Below, piece by piece: positions 1-8,862 of a stretch of 64,000 nt of DNA. The notes beneath the pieces are model-generated. The model saw only the letters and a list, made by a program, of their open reading frames with translations. It ran no database searches and had not been told where the DNA came from. The position numbers and the translations under genes were made by a program. This DNA is from Microcaldota archaeon (GTDB lineage Archaea > Micrarchaeota > Micrarchaeia > Norongarragalinales > SBBD01): NCBI GenBank assembly GCA_016212475.1, contig JACRGC010000002.1:1-64000 (forward strand). The letters run 5' to 3'. Each line of letters opens with the position of its first letter. Position 1 is the stretch's first letter.

Positions 1-186
1 GGAAAAGTCAAGATGTTCAATACCGGCCGCGGTTTTGGTTTCATCACAGGAGATGACGGAAAAGACGTATACGTGCACACAACTGCAGTTCAAGGAGGAG
101 TTGCTCTTGCAATTGGGGATGCTGTTGAATACGAAGTCGAATCAAGCGATAGGGGACTTCGGGCCAAAGGCGTCATTAAGCTCTAA
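1..186 (+). CDS. Cold-shock domain protein, C-terminal part (5' truncated by window edge)
   Basis: Frame 1 reads GKVKMFNTGRGFGFITGDDGKDVYVHTTAVQGG...VIKL*; CspA-like RNP1 motif GFGFI. Not in ORF track because truncated. Confidence 0.85.
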   Translation, partial: GKVKMFNTGRGFGFITGDDGKDVYVHTTAVQGGVALAIGDAVEYEVESSDRGLRAKGVIKL

Positions 187-347
187 TTTTTTTTAAATTA
201 GCAAAAGAACGGGACAATAATCCCTTCTTTTCAATTTTATTTTAGGCCAGCGCAAGCTTCATTGATTCATTGGAATTTCTAATTTTTAATCCAAATTCGC
301 AACTTTAATAAAAGGCATTTGATTTTCCTTAATTTAGGTGTGTTTGG

Positions 348-656
348 ATGAACAAGAACCTTCTTTACGGCTTCATTTTGATACTGATTTTCATTGCTGC
401 ATTTGTCTATTTGTCGATGCCTAAAGATGCAAGCAACCCAATTGCAGATTTGGCAAAGAAATACTGCGGAGCTAGGGATGTTTCAGCAGTATATGCCTGC
501 AAGGATATGGCGCAAATTCTCTATGCGCCCCTAGGCGCTGGCTCAACTTACATAAAACCGGACGGCACAAGCGTGAATTGCCCATTGGTTTCTCCAGATT
601 CGCAAACCCCCCAGTGCCTTGAGCTTTACAAATTGAAATGCGATAAGGTCTGCTAA
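348..656 (+). CDS. Small membrane-anchored hypothetical protein with Cys-containing C-terminal region
   Basis: 102 aa ORF with N-terminal hydrophobic helix. Confidence 0.6.
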   Translation: MNKNLLYGFILILIFIAAFVYLSMPKDASNPIADLAKKYCGARDVSAVYACKDMAQILYAPLGAGSTYIKPDGTSVNCPLVSPDSQTPQCLELYKLKCDKVC

Positions 657-673
657 AATAAGCGTCTAATTTG

Positions 674-1374
674 TTATTTTTTCATCGGCTTTCTTGCTTC
701 CGCAATCAGGCACTGCATCCAAACCGCAGGGAAAATCCCATCGAAAATATAGGTCACTTTGGCATTTTTTGGAATCGGAAAACCAAATGCGGATCCATGA
801 ATATGGATGTTCCTATAGCCGGTTCCTTTGAGCACCTTTGTTAGCCTTTCCTTGTTGAAAAATTTCACATGATCCGTATGCCAAGCAAATGCTTGTAATT
901 TCCCAAAAATCATTAGTATGCGGTCGCGAATTGAGGCAAAATTTGGGGTTGTTATGATGATCCTTCCGCCCGGTTTTAGCACCCTCATGATTTCCTTTAG
1001 CGCAATTTCGGTTTCAATGAAATGCTCGATTACTTCGGCCATTGTGACGATATCAAATGTCGCATCCTTGAATGGCAATTTCTGGACCCGAGCTTTAAGC
1101 GCCTTTACGCCCTTCTTCCTTGTTTCCCTAACCTGATCCTCATGCAAATCAACTCCAATCACATCATTCCCATTATCCATCAAAATTTTGCCGATGAACC
1201 CATCCCCGCAGCCGAGACATCTAGGATTTTGTTTCCGGTTCCGCAAAGCGCAAATAGCTTTCGCATTGTTTTGTAGTTGTAAGATCCCAAGTATTCATCC
1301 ATTGTCAGATCCTTCAAATAATTCTGCTGCGCTCTCTCGATTTCCGAATATTGTGTTTTTGCCATTGTTATCAC
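674..1374 (-). pseudogene. Class I SAM-dependent methyltransferase, frameshifted within motif I
   Basis: ORF 1180-1374 ends ...NKILDVSAAGMG while ORF 674-1246 supplies ...GCGDGFIGKILMDNGNDVIGVDL...; joined they give ILDV-GCGDG motif I. Confidence 0.75.
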
Positions 1375-1539
1375 TTTTTTTGCGCCAATTTTTTTAAGCG
1401 CCTAGGATCTTATTGTGAGGGCGCAAAGGCTTATTATCCATATCGGTGGGGTGCATTTTGCTTGGTTTTTTTTATGCAATGCCCATTGATCGAATAGCTT
1501 GAAATTGGGCATTTCTAAGTAGTTGTCAAATCCGTTAAC

Positions 1540-1549
1540 TTTATATAAT
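1540..1549 (+). promoter_or_regulatory. Archaeal TATA box (TTTATATAAT) about 25-30 bp upstream of candidate ncRNA
   Basis: TATA-like sequence at the expected spacing to about 1571. Confidence 0.5.
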
Positions 1550-1570
1550 TAAATTTGGTCATATTTTAGG

Positions 1571-1666
1571 CTGAATTGCAGGCTCCCAAAATGCACTACT
1601 TCCGAACGGAAGCTGGTTTGGGTCTCTGGCATTTCCATTGAGCGGGTGCAAATCCCGCTGCCAATA
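1571..1666 (+). ncRNA. Candidate orphan structured RNA
   Basis: TATA box upstream, T-rich run downstream (about 1667-1684), nested stems CCCAAA/TTTGGG (1585/1617), CTTCCG-AA-CGGAAG (1599-1612), GCGGG-TGCAAAT-CCCGC (1642-1658), closing ATTG/CAAT (1575/1662). Confidence 0.45.
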
Positions 1667-1667
1667 T

Positions 1668-2195
1668 TTACTTTTTCTTTCTTTTATCAAATGATTTTTG
1701 CATTATATGGGCAGTTTTGTCCATTAATTCGAAATAGTCATCAAAAGTAGCGGTTTTGTCCGGCTTTCTTTTGGATCTTAGGGTCTGCAATCCTATTGCA
1801 TGCGCCAAAGATTGTTTGCCAATCCTTTCAAATCTTAAGTCCGATGCTTTAAGAAATACATTTTCCTTTTTTTCAAATAATGAAATCAGTATTCCGCCGA
1901 TTCGCTGATCCTGCCCTTCATATTCCAAATCTATCGTAATTGCATCCCCTTCACGCAAGTAGTTCCTAAGGGCTATGAAAATTGAATATGCGAACATTCG
2001 CACCTGCATTGCGTTTTTTGACCGGTTTTTTTCCTGGTCAAATTTGCGCAGGAATGAAGTGACGTTCTGTTTGGTCCTTGCTCTAACCATTAAAGCTAAA
2101 TTTTTAGTTCCAGAAACACCAATTACAGTATCTCCGTTTTCCTCCCATTTCCCGCTTTGGTCAATTGTGAATTCGGCCATGCATTGCCCTTGCAA
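1668..2195 (-). CDS. Hypothetical protein (start probably MAEF, about 2180)
   Basis: 175 aa ORF, no recognised family. Confidence 0.6.
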   Translation of the reverse strand: MQGQCMAEFTIDQSGKWEENGDTVIGVSGTKNLALMVRARTKQNVTSFLRKFDQEKNRSKNAMQVRMFAYSIFIALRNYLREGDAITIDLEYEGQDQRIGGILISLFEKKENVFLKASDLRFERIGKQSLAHAIGLQTLRSKRKPDKTATFDDYFELMDKTAHIMQKSFDKRKKK

Positions 2196-2350
2196 TTAAA
2201 AGTTTTTTAAATAAGCAGTGGAAATCACACGCCCCCTTCTTTCCATTAATAAAAACCCTTTGAATATGTTTATTTGCGTGAAGGATTTCCTTTATGCATC
2301 CCACAAAAACCTCCGTTGCAATTTAAAAATCCCAAATCCAAAACAATACC

Positions 2351-3088
2351 ATGATTGATGCGCATTGCCATTTATCGCACCCTAAATTCGATGCGGATAG
2401 GCACCAGGTAATTGAGCGAGCTAAAAACCATCTTGTCGCCTTGTTTGAAACAGGCGGCAATCTGGAACAAAATCAGCACGCACTTGAACTTTCGATGTCG
2501 CACAAAAAATTCATATATGCGGGGGTTGGGTTAGCTCCCCACTACGCATTGGAGGCGGATGCCAAAAAGGAGTTTGAATTCATAGAGCGGAACGCAGATC
2601 ACATAAAAGCTATTGGCGAAATCGGGCTTGAATACCACTATTTTGCAGAAGAGCAAGCAAGGGAGCGCCAAAAAATCATATTCCGCGAGCAATTGATTTT
2701 AGCTGAAAAAATAGGGGTTCCGGTTGTCATCCATTGCAGGGAGGCTTGGGATGATCTTCTTTTAATTTTGAAGGATTTTCCCCTCCAAAAAGTGATGCTT
2801 CATTTTTTCAACAAGCACTCGTATTTGCAAGAATCCCTCCGAAGGGGCTATTACATATCCATTGCAACCCTCAAAAGCAAGGATGTGGATAAAATCATCC
2901 GGGACGCCCCCCTAAACAGCCTATTAACTGAAACGGATTCGCCGTATTTGTGGCAAGGTGAGCGAAACGAGCCATCTAATGTGAGATTTGTTTACGATAG
3001 GATTTCTGAAATCAAAAAAGTGCCTGTCGAGCAGGTTCGCCAATCCGTAATGGCAACCACTTCACAGTTCTTTGAAATCGTATTTTAG
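2351..3088 (+). CDS. tatD: TatD family metal-dependent DNase
   Basis: MIDAHCHL start, AIGEIGLEYHY, PVVIHCREA, TETDSPYL motifs. Confidence 0.92.
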   Translation: MIDAHCHLSHPKFDADRHQVIERAKNHLVALFETGGNLEQNQHALELSMSHKKFIYAGVGLAPHYALEADAKKEFEFIERNADHIKAIGEIGLEYHYFAEEQARERQKIIFREQLILAEKIGVPVVIHCREAWDDLLLILKDFPLQKVMLHFFNKHSYLQESLRRGYYISIATLKSKDVDKIIRDAPLNSLLTETDSPYLWQGERNEPSNVRFVYDRISEIKKVPVEQVRQSVMATTSQFFEIVF

Positions 3089-3153
3089 GCATGCAATTTA
3101 AATGGAATGAAAATTATCGATTAATTTTTTTCTTTGAACTTTGGTGATAAAAC

Positions 3154-3564
3154 ATGGCAGATTTGAAATTTGGAAAAATCAAGCAAACCGAATTCTTCGA
3201 TGCCTCCCCGATTGAAGTTTATTTGGCAATAATCGACCCGAAAAAACATTCCGAATTCACCGGAGCTAAGGCAACTTGCCAGGCAAAAGTCAAAGGAAAA
3301 TTCACAGCCTGGGATGGATATTGCTTTGGGGAGAATTTGGAATTAATTGAAGGAAAGAAAATAGTGCAAAGCTGGAAAACCTCTGAATGGCCAATTGGCT
3401 ACCCTCCTTCAAAAATCGAATTCGAATTCAAGCAAGAAAAGGGCGGGACAAAAATGATTTTCACCCAAACAAACGCCCCAAAAGAGCAAATCCAAGATTA
3501 CAAGCAGGGTTGGATTGATAATTATTGGGAGCCAATGAAGGCATATTTTGCAAAAAAGAAATAG
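3154..3564 (+). CDS. SRPBCC/AHSA1 domain protein
   Basis: AHSA1-like pattern: F.ASP.EVY.A..DP.KH..FTGA, WDGY..G, EFEF..EKGGTKMIFTQTN.P. Confidence 0.8.
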   Translation: MADLKFGKIKQTEFFDASPIEVYLAIIDPKKHSEFTGAKATCQAKVKGKFTAWDGYCFGENLELIEGKKIVQSWKTSEWPIGYPPSKIEFEFKQEKGGTKMIFTQTNAPKEQIQDYKQGWIDNYWEPMKAYFAKKK

Positions 3565-3626
3565 AACTTGTTTGAATGGGAATTTGCCGCAAAATCACAA
3601 TTAGATGGTAAAAACAAAATTCCACC

Positions 3627-4406
3627 TCATTTTATGTAAGGGAGCAATAGGCAAAATATCCCAAAAATCCAGCAGTATTTGGCAAATGCCGCTAAGCCTT
3701 TTCGCTTCACGTATTTCATCATGAACCCAATTGACAAATAGCCAACAATTCCTGAAACAGCAATTGAAACTGCAACAATCCCAACATCCAAACCTGCAAA
3801 AGATGCATCCTTCCCCTCAAAAAATGCGGCCCCCAAAATTGCCGGAATTGAAAGCAAAAATGAGAATCTGGTTGCTTTTTCCCTCTCAACCCCTAAAAAC
3901 AATGCAGTTCCAATTGTGCTTCCTGACCTTGAAATGCCAGGCATTATTGCAATTCCTTGCGCAATCCCAATCAAAAATGCGTGTTTTGCGCTGATTTTTG
4001 CGCTTCCTTTTATTTTTTCGCAGACCATGAAAAAAGTTCCCGTCAAAATGAGCGCAATCCCAATTGAAAACGGGCTTGAAAATGACGATTCGAAAAATCC
4101 CCTGAACGTAAAGCCGATAATTGCGGTTGGAATGCTTGCCAAAATAACAAAGCTTGCCATTTTGAAGTTTTCATCCTCTTTGTCAAATTTCAAAATAGAT
4201 TTTACCATCTCAAATATGGTTTTTCGGAAATAAACCACAACCGCAATCAAGGTTCCGATATGCAAAAGTATGTCGAATATTATAGGCACTTTTACTTTCA
4301 TCAGAATCTGCGCAATTGCAAGGTGGGCCGAGCTCGACACCGGGAGCCATTCCGTAAGCCCTTGTATCATTGCTAAAATTACCGCTTGAAAGATGTCCAA
4401 TGCCAT
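3627..4406 (-). CDS. uppP: Undecaprenyl-diphosphatase (BacA/UppP family)
   Basis: IQGLTEWLPVSSSAHL and PGISRSGSTI motifs, polytopic. Confidence 0.93.
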   Translation of the reverse strand: MALDIFQAVILAMIQGLTEWLPVSSSAHLAIAQILMKVKVPIIFDILLHIGTLIAVVVYFRKTIFEMVKSILKFDKEDENFKMASFVILASIPTAIIGFTFRGFFESSFSSPFSIGIALILTGTFFMVCEKIKGSAKISAKHAFLIGIAQGIAIMPGISRSGSTIGTALFLGVEREKATRFSFLLSIPAILGAAFFEGKDASFAGLDVGIVAVSIAVSGIVGYLSIGFMMKYVKRKGLAAFAKYCWIFGIFCLLLPYIK

Positions 4407-4510
4407 ATTCTAACACCAAAAAAAGATGTAAAAATTCTTAATTCAATTAAGCCAACTTAAAATCTAAAATTATTTTTTCCAAACCAAAAAATGTTCCTAA
4501 AACCAATTAA

Positions 4511-5068
4511 TTACTCCTTGATCCCAAATAGTGCATATGCAAATTTCAATCTCTCCTTGACGGAAAGCGTGCCGTATTTTTCGGGAAGCTTTGTTACATT
4601 GATGTAGCTTGCAAGAGCTGCCATGTCGACTCCGGCAAAACTAGCTGCCATCGAAAGGGAAGCGCCATGTGCGTAAATTTGCGTCCCTGCCTTGATCCTT
4701 GCCTTTTCAATAATGGTTGATTGGAATCTGCCGGTTTCCTCATTCAATTTGCCAACATCGGCAATTATGGATTCAAGTATCACTTGGAATTCATCCTCGT
4801 GGTTGTTTTTTAGCTCTTCAATAGCTTCTTGCAATTTGAACAGATACTGGGCAAAAAATCCTTCCCATGGCTTGGAATCGCGTATGTAGTGCTTTTCCAA
4901 AAATTTTGCAATCGCGTAGCTAATAACAATCAAATTGACAAGCCGCCTATCCCCCCTAACATAAGCTTCCTGCGCAATTTCGCCTCCAAGCTCCTTAAGC
5001 CTTGGGATGTTGCCGCCCTTTGATTGCTTTGCCAGATCCTGCAAAATGGAAATCAGAACCAAATCCAT
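4511..5068 (-). CDS. Hypothetical helical protein
   Basis: 185 aa ORF. Confidence 0.6.
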   Translation of the reverse strand: MDLVLISILQDLAKQSKGGNIPRLKELGGEIAQEAYVRGDRRLVNLIVISYAIAKFLEKHYIRDSKPWEGFFAQYLFKLQEAIEELKNNHEDEFQVILESIIADVGKLNEETGRFQSTIIEKARIKAGTQIYAHGASLSMAASFAGVDMAALASYINVTKLPEKYGTLSVKERLKFAYALFGIKE

Positions 5069-5148
5069 GCAATAACCAACACAGAACTCAATTAAAAAAC
5101 CAAACCTTGGAAGAATTGAAAAAATTGGCTGTTTTTACCTATGCAACT

Positions 5149-5223
5149 AAGTCCCAATCCGCCAAGTCTTATGCAGCCAATTCCAATGCAGCCAAGTCCT
5201 ATGCCGCTAAGTCAATTGGCTTA
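5149..5223. repeat. Degenerate 15-bp tandem repeat (about 5 copies)
   Basis: AAGTCCCAATCCGCC / AAGTCTTATGCAGCC / AATTCCAATGCAGCC / AAGTCCTATGCCGCT / AAGTCAATT at 5149, 5164, 5179, 5194, 5209. Confidence 0.75.
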
Positions 5224-5274
5224 AGCCTCCAAACTAGCCTCTCCTTCCAAAAACTCAAAATTAATTAACCGCAA

Positions 5275-6099
5275 TTGATTATTCAATCCATGAATTCAGA
5301 AGTAATAACAAGCAGAATCATGAAAAAGCTCTATGTTGCTCCCGAAAATTCGCACAAGGGCCAAAATGGCGTTCTGACAATAATTGGCGGCTCAAAAAAA
5401 TACCACGGCGCTCCCCTTCTTGCAATCAGCGCCGCCTCAAGATTTGCTGACCTATTGTATTTCCACTCGCCCGAAAAGCAAAACAATTCCCTTCTGCAAT
5501 TCCTCAAATCCAAAAAAAGCACGTTTATTGCAATTGGCAAATCCGAAATCGCCGCCACAATAAAAAAATCCGATTGTGTGCTTATAGGAAACGGGCTTGA
5601 GCTAAATCCCCAGAACAAGAGGCTGGTAAATTCCCTCCTAAAAAAATTCCCTTCAAAAAAGTTCATCCTTGACGCCGGAGCTTTGCATCTGGTTGATAAA
5701 AAGCTGCTAAGTGAAAACGTTTGCCTAACCCCTCATATGCTGGAGTTTGCCTCCTTATTTGGAAAACCCGCATCCGAACAAACCGTTGTGGAAATGGCAA
5801 GCAAATGCAATTGCGTAATTCTGTTAAAGCATCCGGATGGCGATCTGGTTTCAGATGGCTATGAAATCGCAAAAAATTTCACCGGAAACGAAGGCATGAC
5901 AAAAGGCGGAACCGGCGATGTTTTAGCCGGCCTTCTTGCAGCAATTGCATGCAAAAACGATCTATTCACATCCGCAAAATCTGCCGCATTCCTAAACGGC
6001 TACGCTGGCGATTTATTGAAAAAGCGCATGGGAACTAATTTTGATGCGCAGGATTTGGCGGATGAACTTGCCAATGCGTATATGGAAGCTAAAAAGTAG
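5275..6099 (+). CDS. nnrD: ADP-dependent NAD(P)H-hydrate dehydratase (NnrD domain only)
   Basis: HKGQNGVLTIIGGS, GNGLELN, ILDAGALHL, TPHMLEFASL, NEGMTKGGTGDVLAGLLAA. Confidence 0.9.
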   Translation: MIIQSMNSEVITSRIMKKLYVAPENSHKGQNGVLTIIGGSKKYHGAPLLAISAASRFADLLYFHSPEKQNNSLLQFLKSKKSTFIAIGKSEIAATIKKSDCVLIGNGLELNPQNKRLVNSLLKKFPSKKFILDAGALHLVDKKLLSENVCLTPHMLEFASLFGKPASEQTVVEMASKCNCVILLKHPDGDLVSDGYEIAKNFTGNEGMTKGGTGDVLAGLLAAIACKNDLFTSAKSAAFLNGYAGDLLKKRMGTNFDAQDLADELANAYMEAKK

Positions 6100-6181
6100 A
6101 TCGATTGGAAATTGGTTGGAATTGGGCGGCTGTTTGTTAAAAATTATTAGGCATTATCTCATTTGCCAATCATTTCCATCC

Positions 6182-7114
6182 TTACAATTTGAATGGCAAA
6201 ATGTGGTAGAGGAACAAGAACAAAAGCCCAAAGAAAATCAGGGGCGGAAGCGCAGGCCAGTATCCTTTTTTCTTTTCTATATAGAAGAAAAGTAGGCTCA
6301 TTCCAACTGTTGAGCCAAGCATTGTTGCGATCCCATACCATGGAGATATGCCACCTGGAACTGATGAAATCTTCATTGCAGATACCATGAGCATGGTTGG
6401 AAGTGCCAAATCCCCGGTTCCAAGCTCAACTGCGTTAACTTGCACCTTTTTATAAAATTTCTTTAGCTTTTCAGCGCTTACTTTTGGGACCACCATGTTC
6501 TTTTGGAAGTTTGCTGGGAAAGTAATGCTAAACCCAGCATCCCTATTTCCAAGCTCTTTTGCCATCGTGACCATATGCTTTGTGTAAAACACTGCAATAA
6601 TATCATAAATTGAAAGTGCCATTGCCAAAATTGCAGCCGGAACAATATCAAGGGAAGCTCCAAGCAGTGCGCCTACAATTGATGTAGCAAACAATAGGAA
6701 AATATTCCGGTAGTTTTTAAGAAGCGCGCGCGCAACAACTGCCAAAAGCGCGCCTAAAAATGAAAAATCTATGCAAAACAGCTCCTTGCCGGTGCAAACA
6801 TTTGAAAAATCAAACCCGTTTGCCCCAAACACCAAATTCCCAAAACCCATGGTTCCAAAGAATATTCCAAATGCGGTGAATACCAATCCCAGTTCAAGCA
6901 GGTAAAAAAGAAGTTTTCCCTTGTAGACCTTCAAAATAAGCAAAATTACCGCAGCTGTTATGAGAATTGTGAAAAATAATGAAACTGAATTGTTGACATC
7001 GGAAGGATCTTCAGTAACACTTACGCCAGCTGAAATCAAGATCCATCCCATCACAAATGCGAAGAGCTGGACATTAACAAAAGAGAGCAAAAGGAAAAAA
7101 GAGCCGGATTTCAT
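6182..7114 (-). CDS. Presenilin/signal-peptide-peptidase family intramembrane aspartyl protease
   Basis: Polytopic; catalytic motifs YD (LSIYDIIAVF) and GxGD (LGTGDLALPTML), C-terminal PAL (WPALPPLIFFG). Confidence 0.88.
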   Translation of the reverse strand: MKSGSFFLLLSFVNVQLFAFVMGWILISAGVSVTEDPSDVNNSVSLFFTILITAAVILLILKVYKGKLLFYLLELGLVFTAFGIFFGTMGFGNLVFGANGFDFSNVCTGKELFCIDFSFLGALLAVVARALLKNYRNIFLLFATSIVGALLGASLDIVPAAILAMALSIYDIIAVFYTKHMVTMAKELGNRDAGFSITFPANFQKNMVVPKVSAEKLKKFYKKVQVNAVELGTGDLALPTMLMVSAMKISSVPGGISPWYGIATMLGSTVGMSLLFFYIEKKKGYWPALPPLIFFGLLFLFLYHILPFKL

Positions 7115-7118
7115 GGTT

Positions 7119-7427
7119 TCAACTCTTATGCGCCTTGTTCTTCAAATAGAAATTGGAATACGCGTAGCTTGCAGCCCCAATTGCCAAATAGATCAGGTAA
7201 ACGGAAATCGTGTTGATTGGCATCCTAAGAAGGAAATTCAAAAAGAACAACACTAGAGGAGGGATTGTTATTGAAAATGTAAGCGAATAAACAATGCGTT
7301 CAAGCTCGTCCACTTCATCTTTTTTGAAGAAAACCAGTGACAAGAAGTATCCGGATGCAAAAAACAATATTACTCCCCCAATCCCCTGAAGAACGCTGAT
7401 TAAATCGACCATATTTCCCACATTCAC
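7119..7427 (-). CDS. Small polytopic membrane protein (DUF1616-like)
   Basis: 102 aa, three hydrophobic segments, 4 bp upstream of the presenilin-like gene on the same strand. Confidence 0.6.
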   Translation of the reverse strand: MNVGNMVDLISVLQGIGGVILFFASGYFLSLVFFKKDEVDELERIVYSLTFSITIPPLVLFFLNFLLRMPINTISVYLIYLAIGAASYAYSNFYLKNKAHKS

Positions 7428-7533
7428 AATTAAACGTTAAAAACCGTCAACTGCGGATTTTCTTAGCAAATTGAGTATTTTAAACCTAGTGGTTAACCTT
7501 TAGAGGATATTATAATAATTTCACCATATTAAT

Positions 7534-7571
7534 AATGCAAGGAATATTGCCATATAATGCACGGAATATTG
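7534..7571. promoter_or_regulatory. Two direct repeats AATGCA(A/C)GGAATATTG, 22-bp period
   Basis: 7534-7549 and 7556-7571; between the DUF1616-like gene and the FAD oxidoreductase. Confidence 0.5.
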
Positions 7572-7617
7572 TAATTGGCATTTTTAGCTGAACAATCTTA
7601 TGGATCAGGGAGTATGA

Positions 7618-8727
7618 ATGGAAAATAAGGCAATCGTCATTGGCGCATCAGCAGTAGGCTCAATTACTGCAAAGGAGCTTTCCCGCAGGGGAATTGAGGT
7701 TGATTTGCTGGAAGAGGATTCGCGCGTTGGCAAATTCGGAAAATGCGGAGGGATTTTTTCAAAGCATGGAATGGATTACACGGGTATCAACTACCAGGAT
7801 CTGATTTTGAATGAAATCAAGGGCGCAAGGATAATTGCCGGAAAAGAAGAGCTAAATGTCAGAACGCCACAAACGCAGGCAGTTGTTCTTTCAAGGCAGG
7901 CATTTGATGAACGGGCAGCTGATGAGGCAGTTTCCGCCGGAGCAAACCTGCATTTGAATAGCCGCGCCCGCAATTTTGACACAAACGGCAAAATAACCGT
8001 TAAAACCACCGATAATCATTCTTATTCTGCAAATGTAGCAATCGGTTGCGATGGCAACTCCTCAATTACCGCAAGAAAACTCGAATTTCCTGAAATTCCG
8101 CAATCTGATTATGTGATCAGCTACCAAGCAGAATTTGACAAGGCAAATGTCCCAACTCCCGACATTGTCGATTTGATTTTGGATCACAAATATTACAAGA
8201 ACTTTTTTGCCTGGACTATACCTATTTCAGATAAGAAAATCCGAATAGGAATTGCAACAACTGAAATCAAAAAAATCGAGGATGCCAAAAAAGCAGCTTT
8301 TGCAGATCCATACCTTTCTTCCCTAATTAAAAACGCCAATAAAACTTTCGAATTCTACCACATGATTCCCCTAAAATACAGAAAAACAACGCAAAAAACC
8401 TATGGAAGTTCACACGTTCTGCTTGCCGGCGATTCTGCCGGGCAGGTGAAGGCAACTTCCGGCGGTGGAGTCAATTTCGGCGCCAAATGCGCAAAAGTAG
8501 CCGCCGAAGAAACCGCAAATTACCTTCTTCATGAAAAACCCCTCGAATACGAAAAAAACTGGCGAAAAAAACACGGAAAAACCCTCAAATTCCACTATAT
8601 TCTCCACCGGATGTACCGATTGATGCCCAATTGGCTCTCTGAAATGGGAATAGGTGTCAGCCGGCGAATCGGCATGCAGCCCCTGCTTGAAAAATACGGG
8701 GATATGGATTATGTGTTCAAAATTTGA
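7618..8727 (+). CDS. Geranylgeranyl reductase family FAD-dependent oxidoreductase
   Basis: N-terminal dinucleotide-binding motif, GCDGNSS, VLLAGDSAGQVKATSGGG. Confidence 0.87.
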   Translation: MENKAIVIGASAVGSITAKELSRRGIEVDLLEEDSRVGKFGKCGGIFSKHGMDYTGINYQDLILNEIKGARIIAGKEELNVRTPQTQAVVLSRQAFDERAADEAVSAGANLHLNSRARNFDTNGKITVKTTDNHSYSANVAIGCDGNSSITARKLEFPEIPQSDYVISYQAEFDKANVPTPDIVDLILDHKYYKNFFAWTIPISDKKIRIGIATTEIKKIEDAKKAAFADPYLSSLIKNANKTFEFYHMIPLKYRKTTQKTYGSSHVLLAGDSAGQVKATSGGGVNFGAKCAKVAAEETANYLLHEKPLEYEKNWRKKHGKTLKFHYILHRMYRLMPNWLSEMGIGVSRRIGMQPLLEKYGDMDYVFKI

Positions 8728-8862
8728 TTGAGGTTGAGCGCTATTGAGCACATAACTTGCTAAATTTTACCTAACTCTCAAAATCTGTGATTTTTACCCG
8801 TTTTTGCGCCCATCAAATGTTTTATATTAAGGTAATTCCATAAAACACAGAAGGCAAATCCT

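Noticed and set aside
1571-1666. tRNA with a T-arm-like hairpin
   Set aside because: Only the T-arm fits; no D-arm, anticodon arm or 7-bp acceptor, so kept as an unclassified RNA.
5002-5268. 88-aa ORF with KSYAA repeats as a real CDS
   Set aside because: Overlaps the start of 4511-5068 and consists largely of the tandem repeat; insufficient support.
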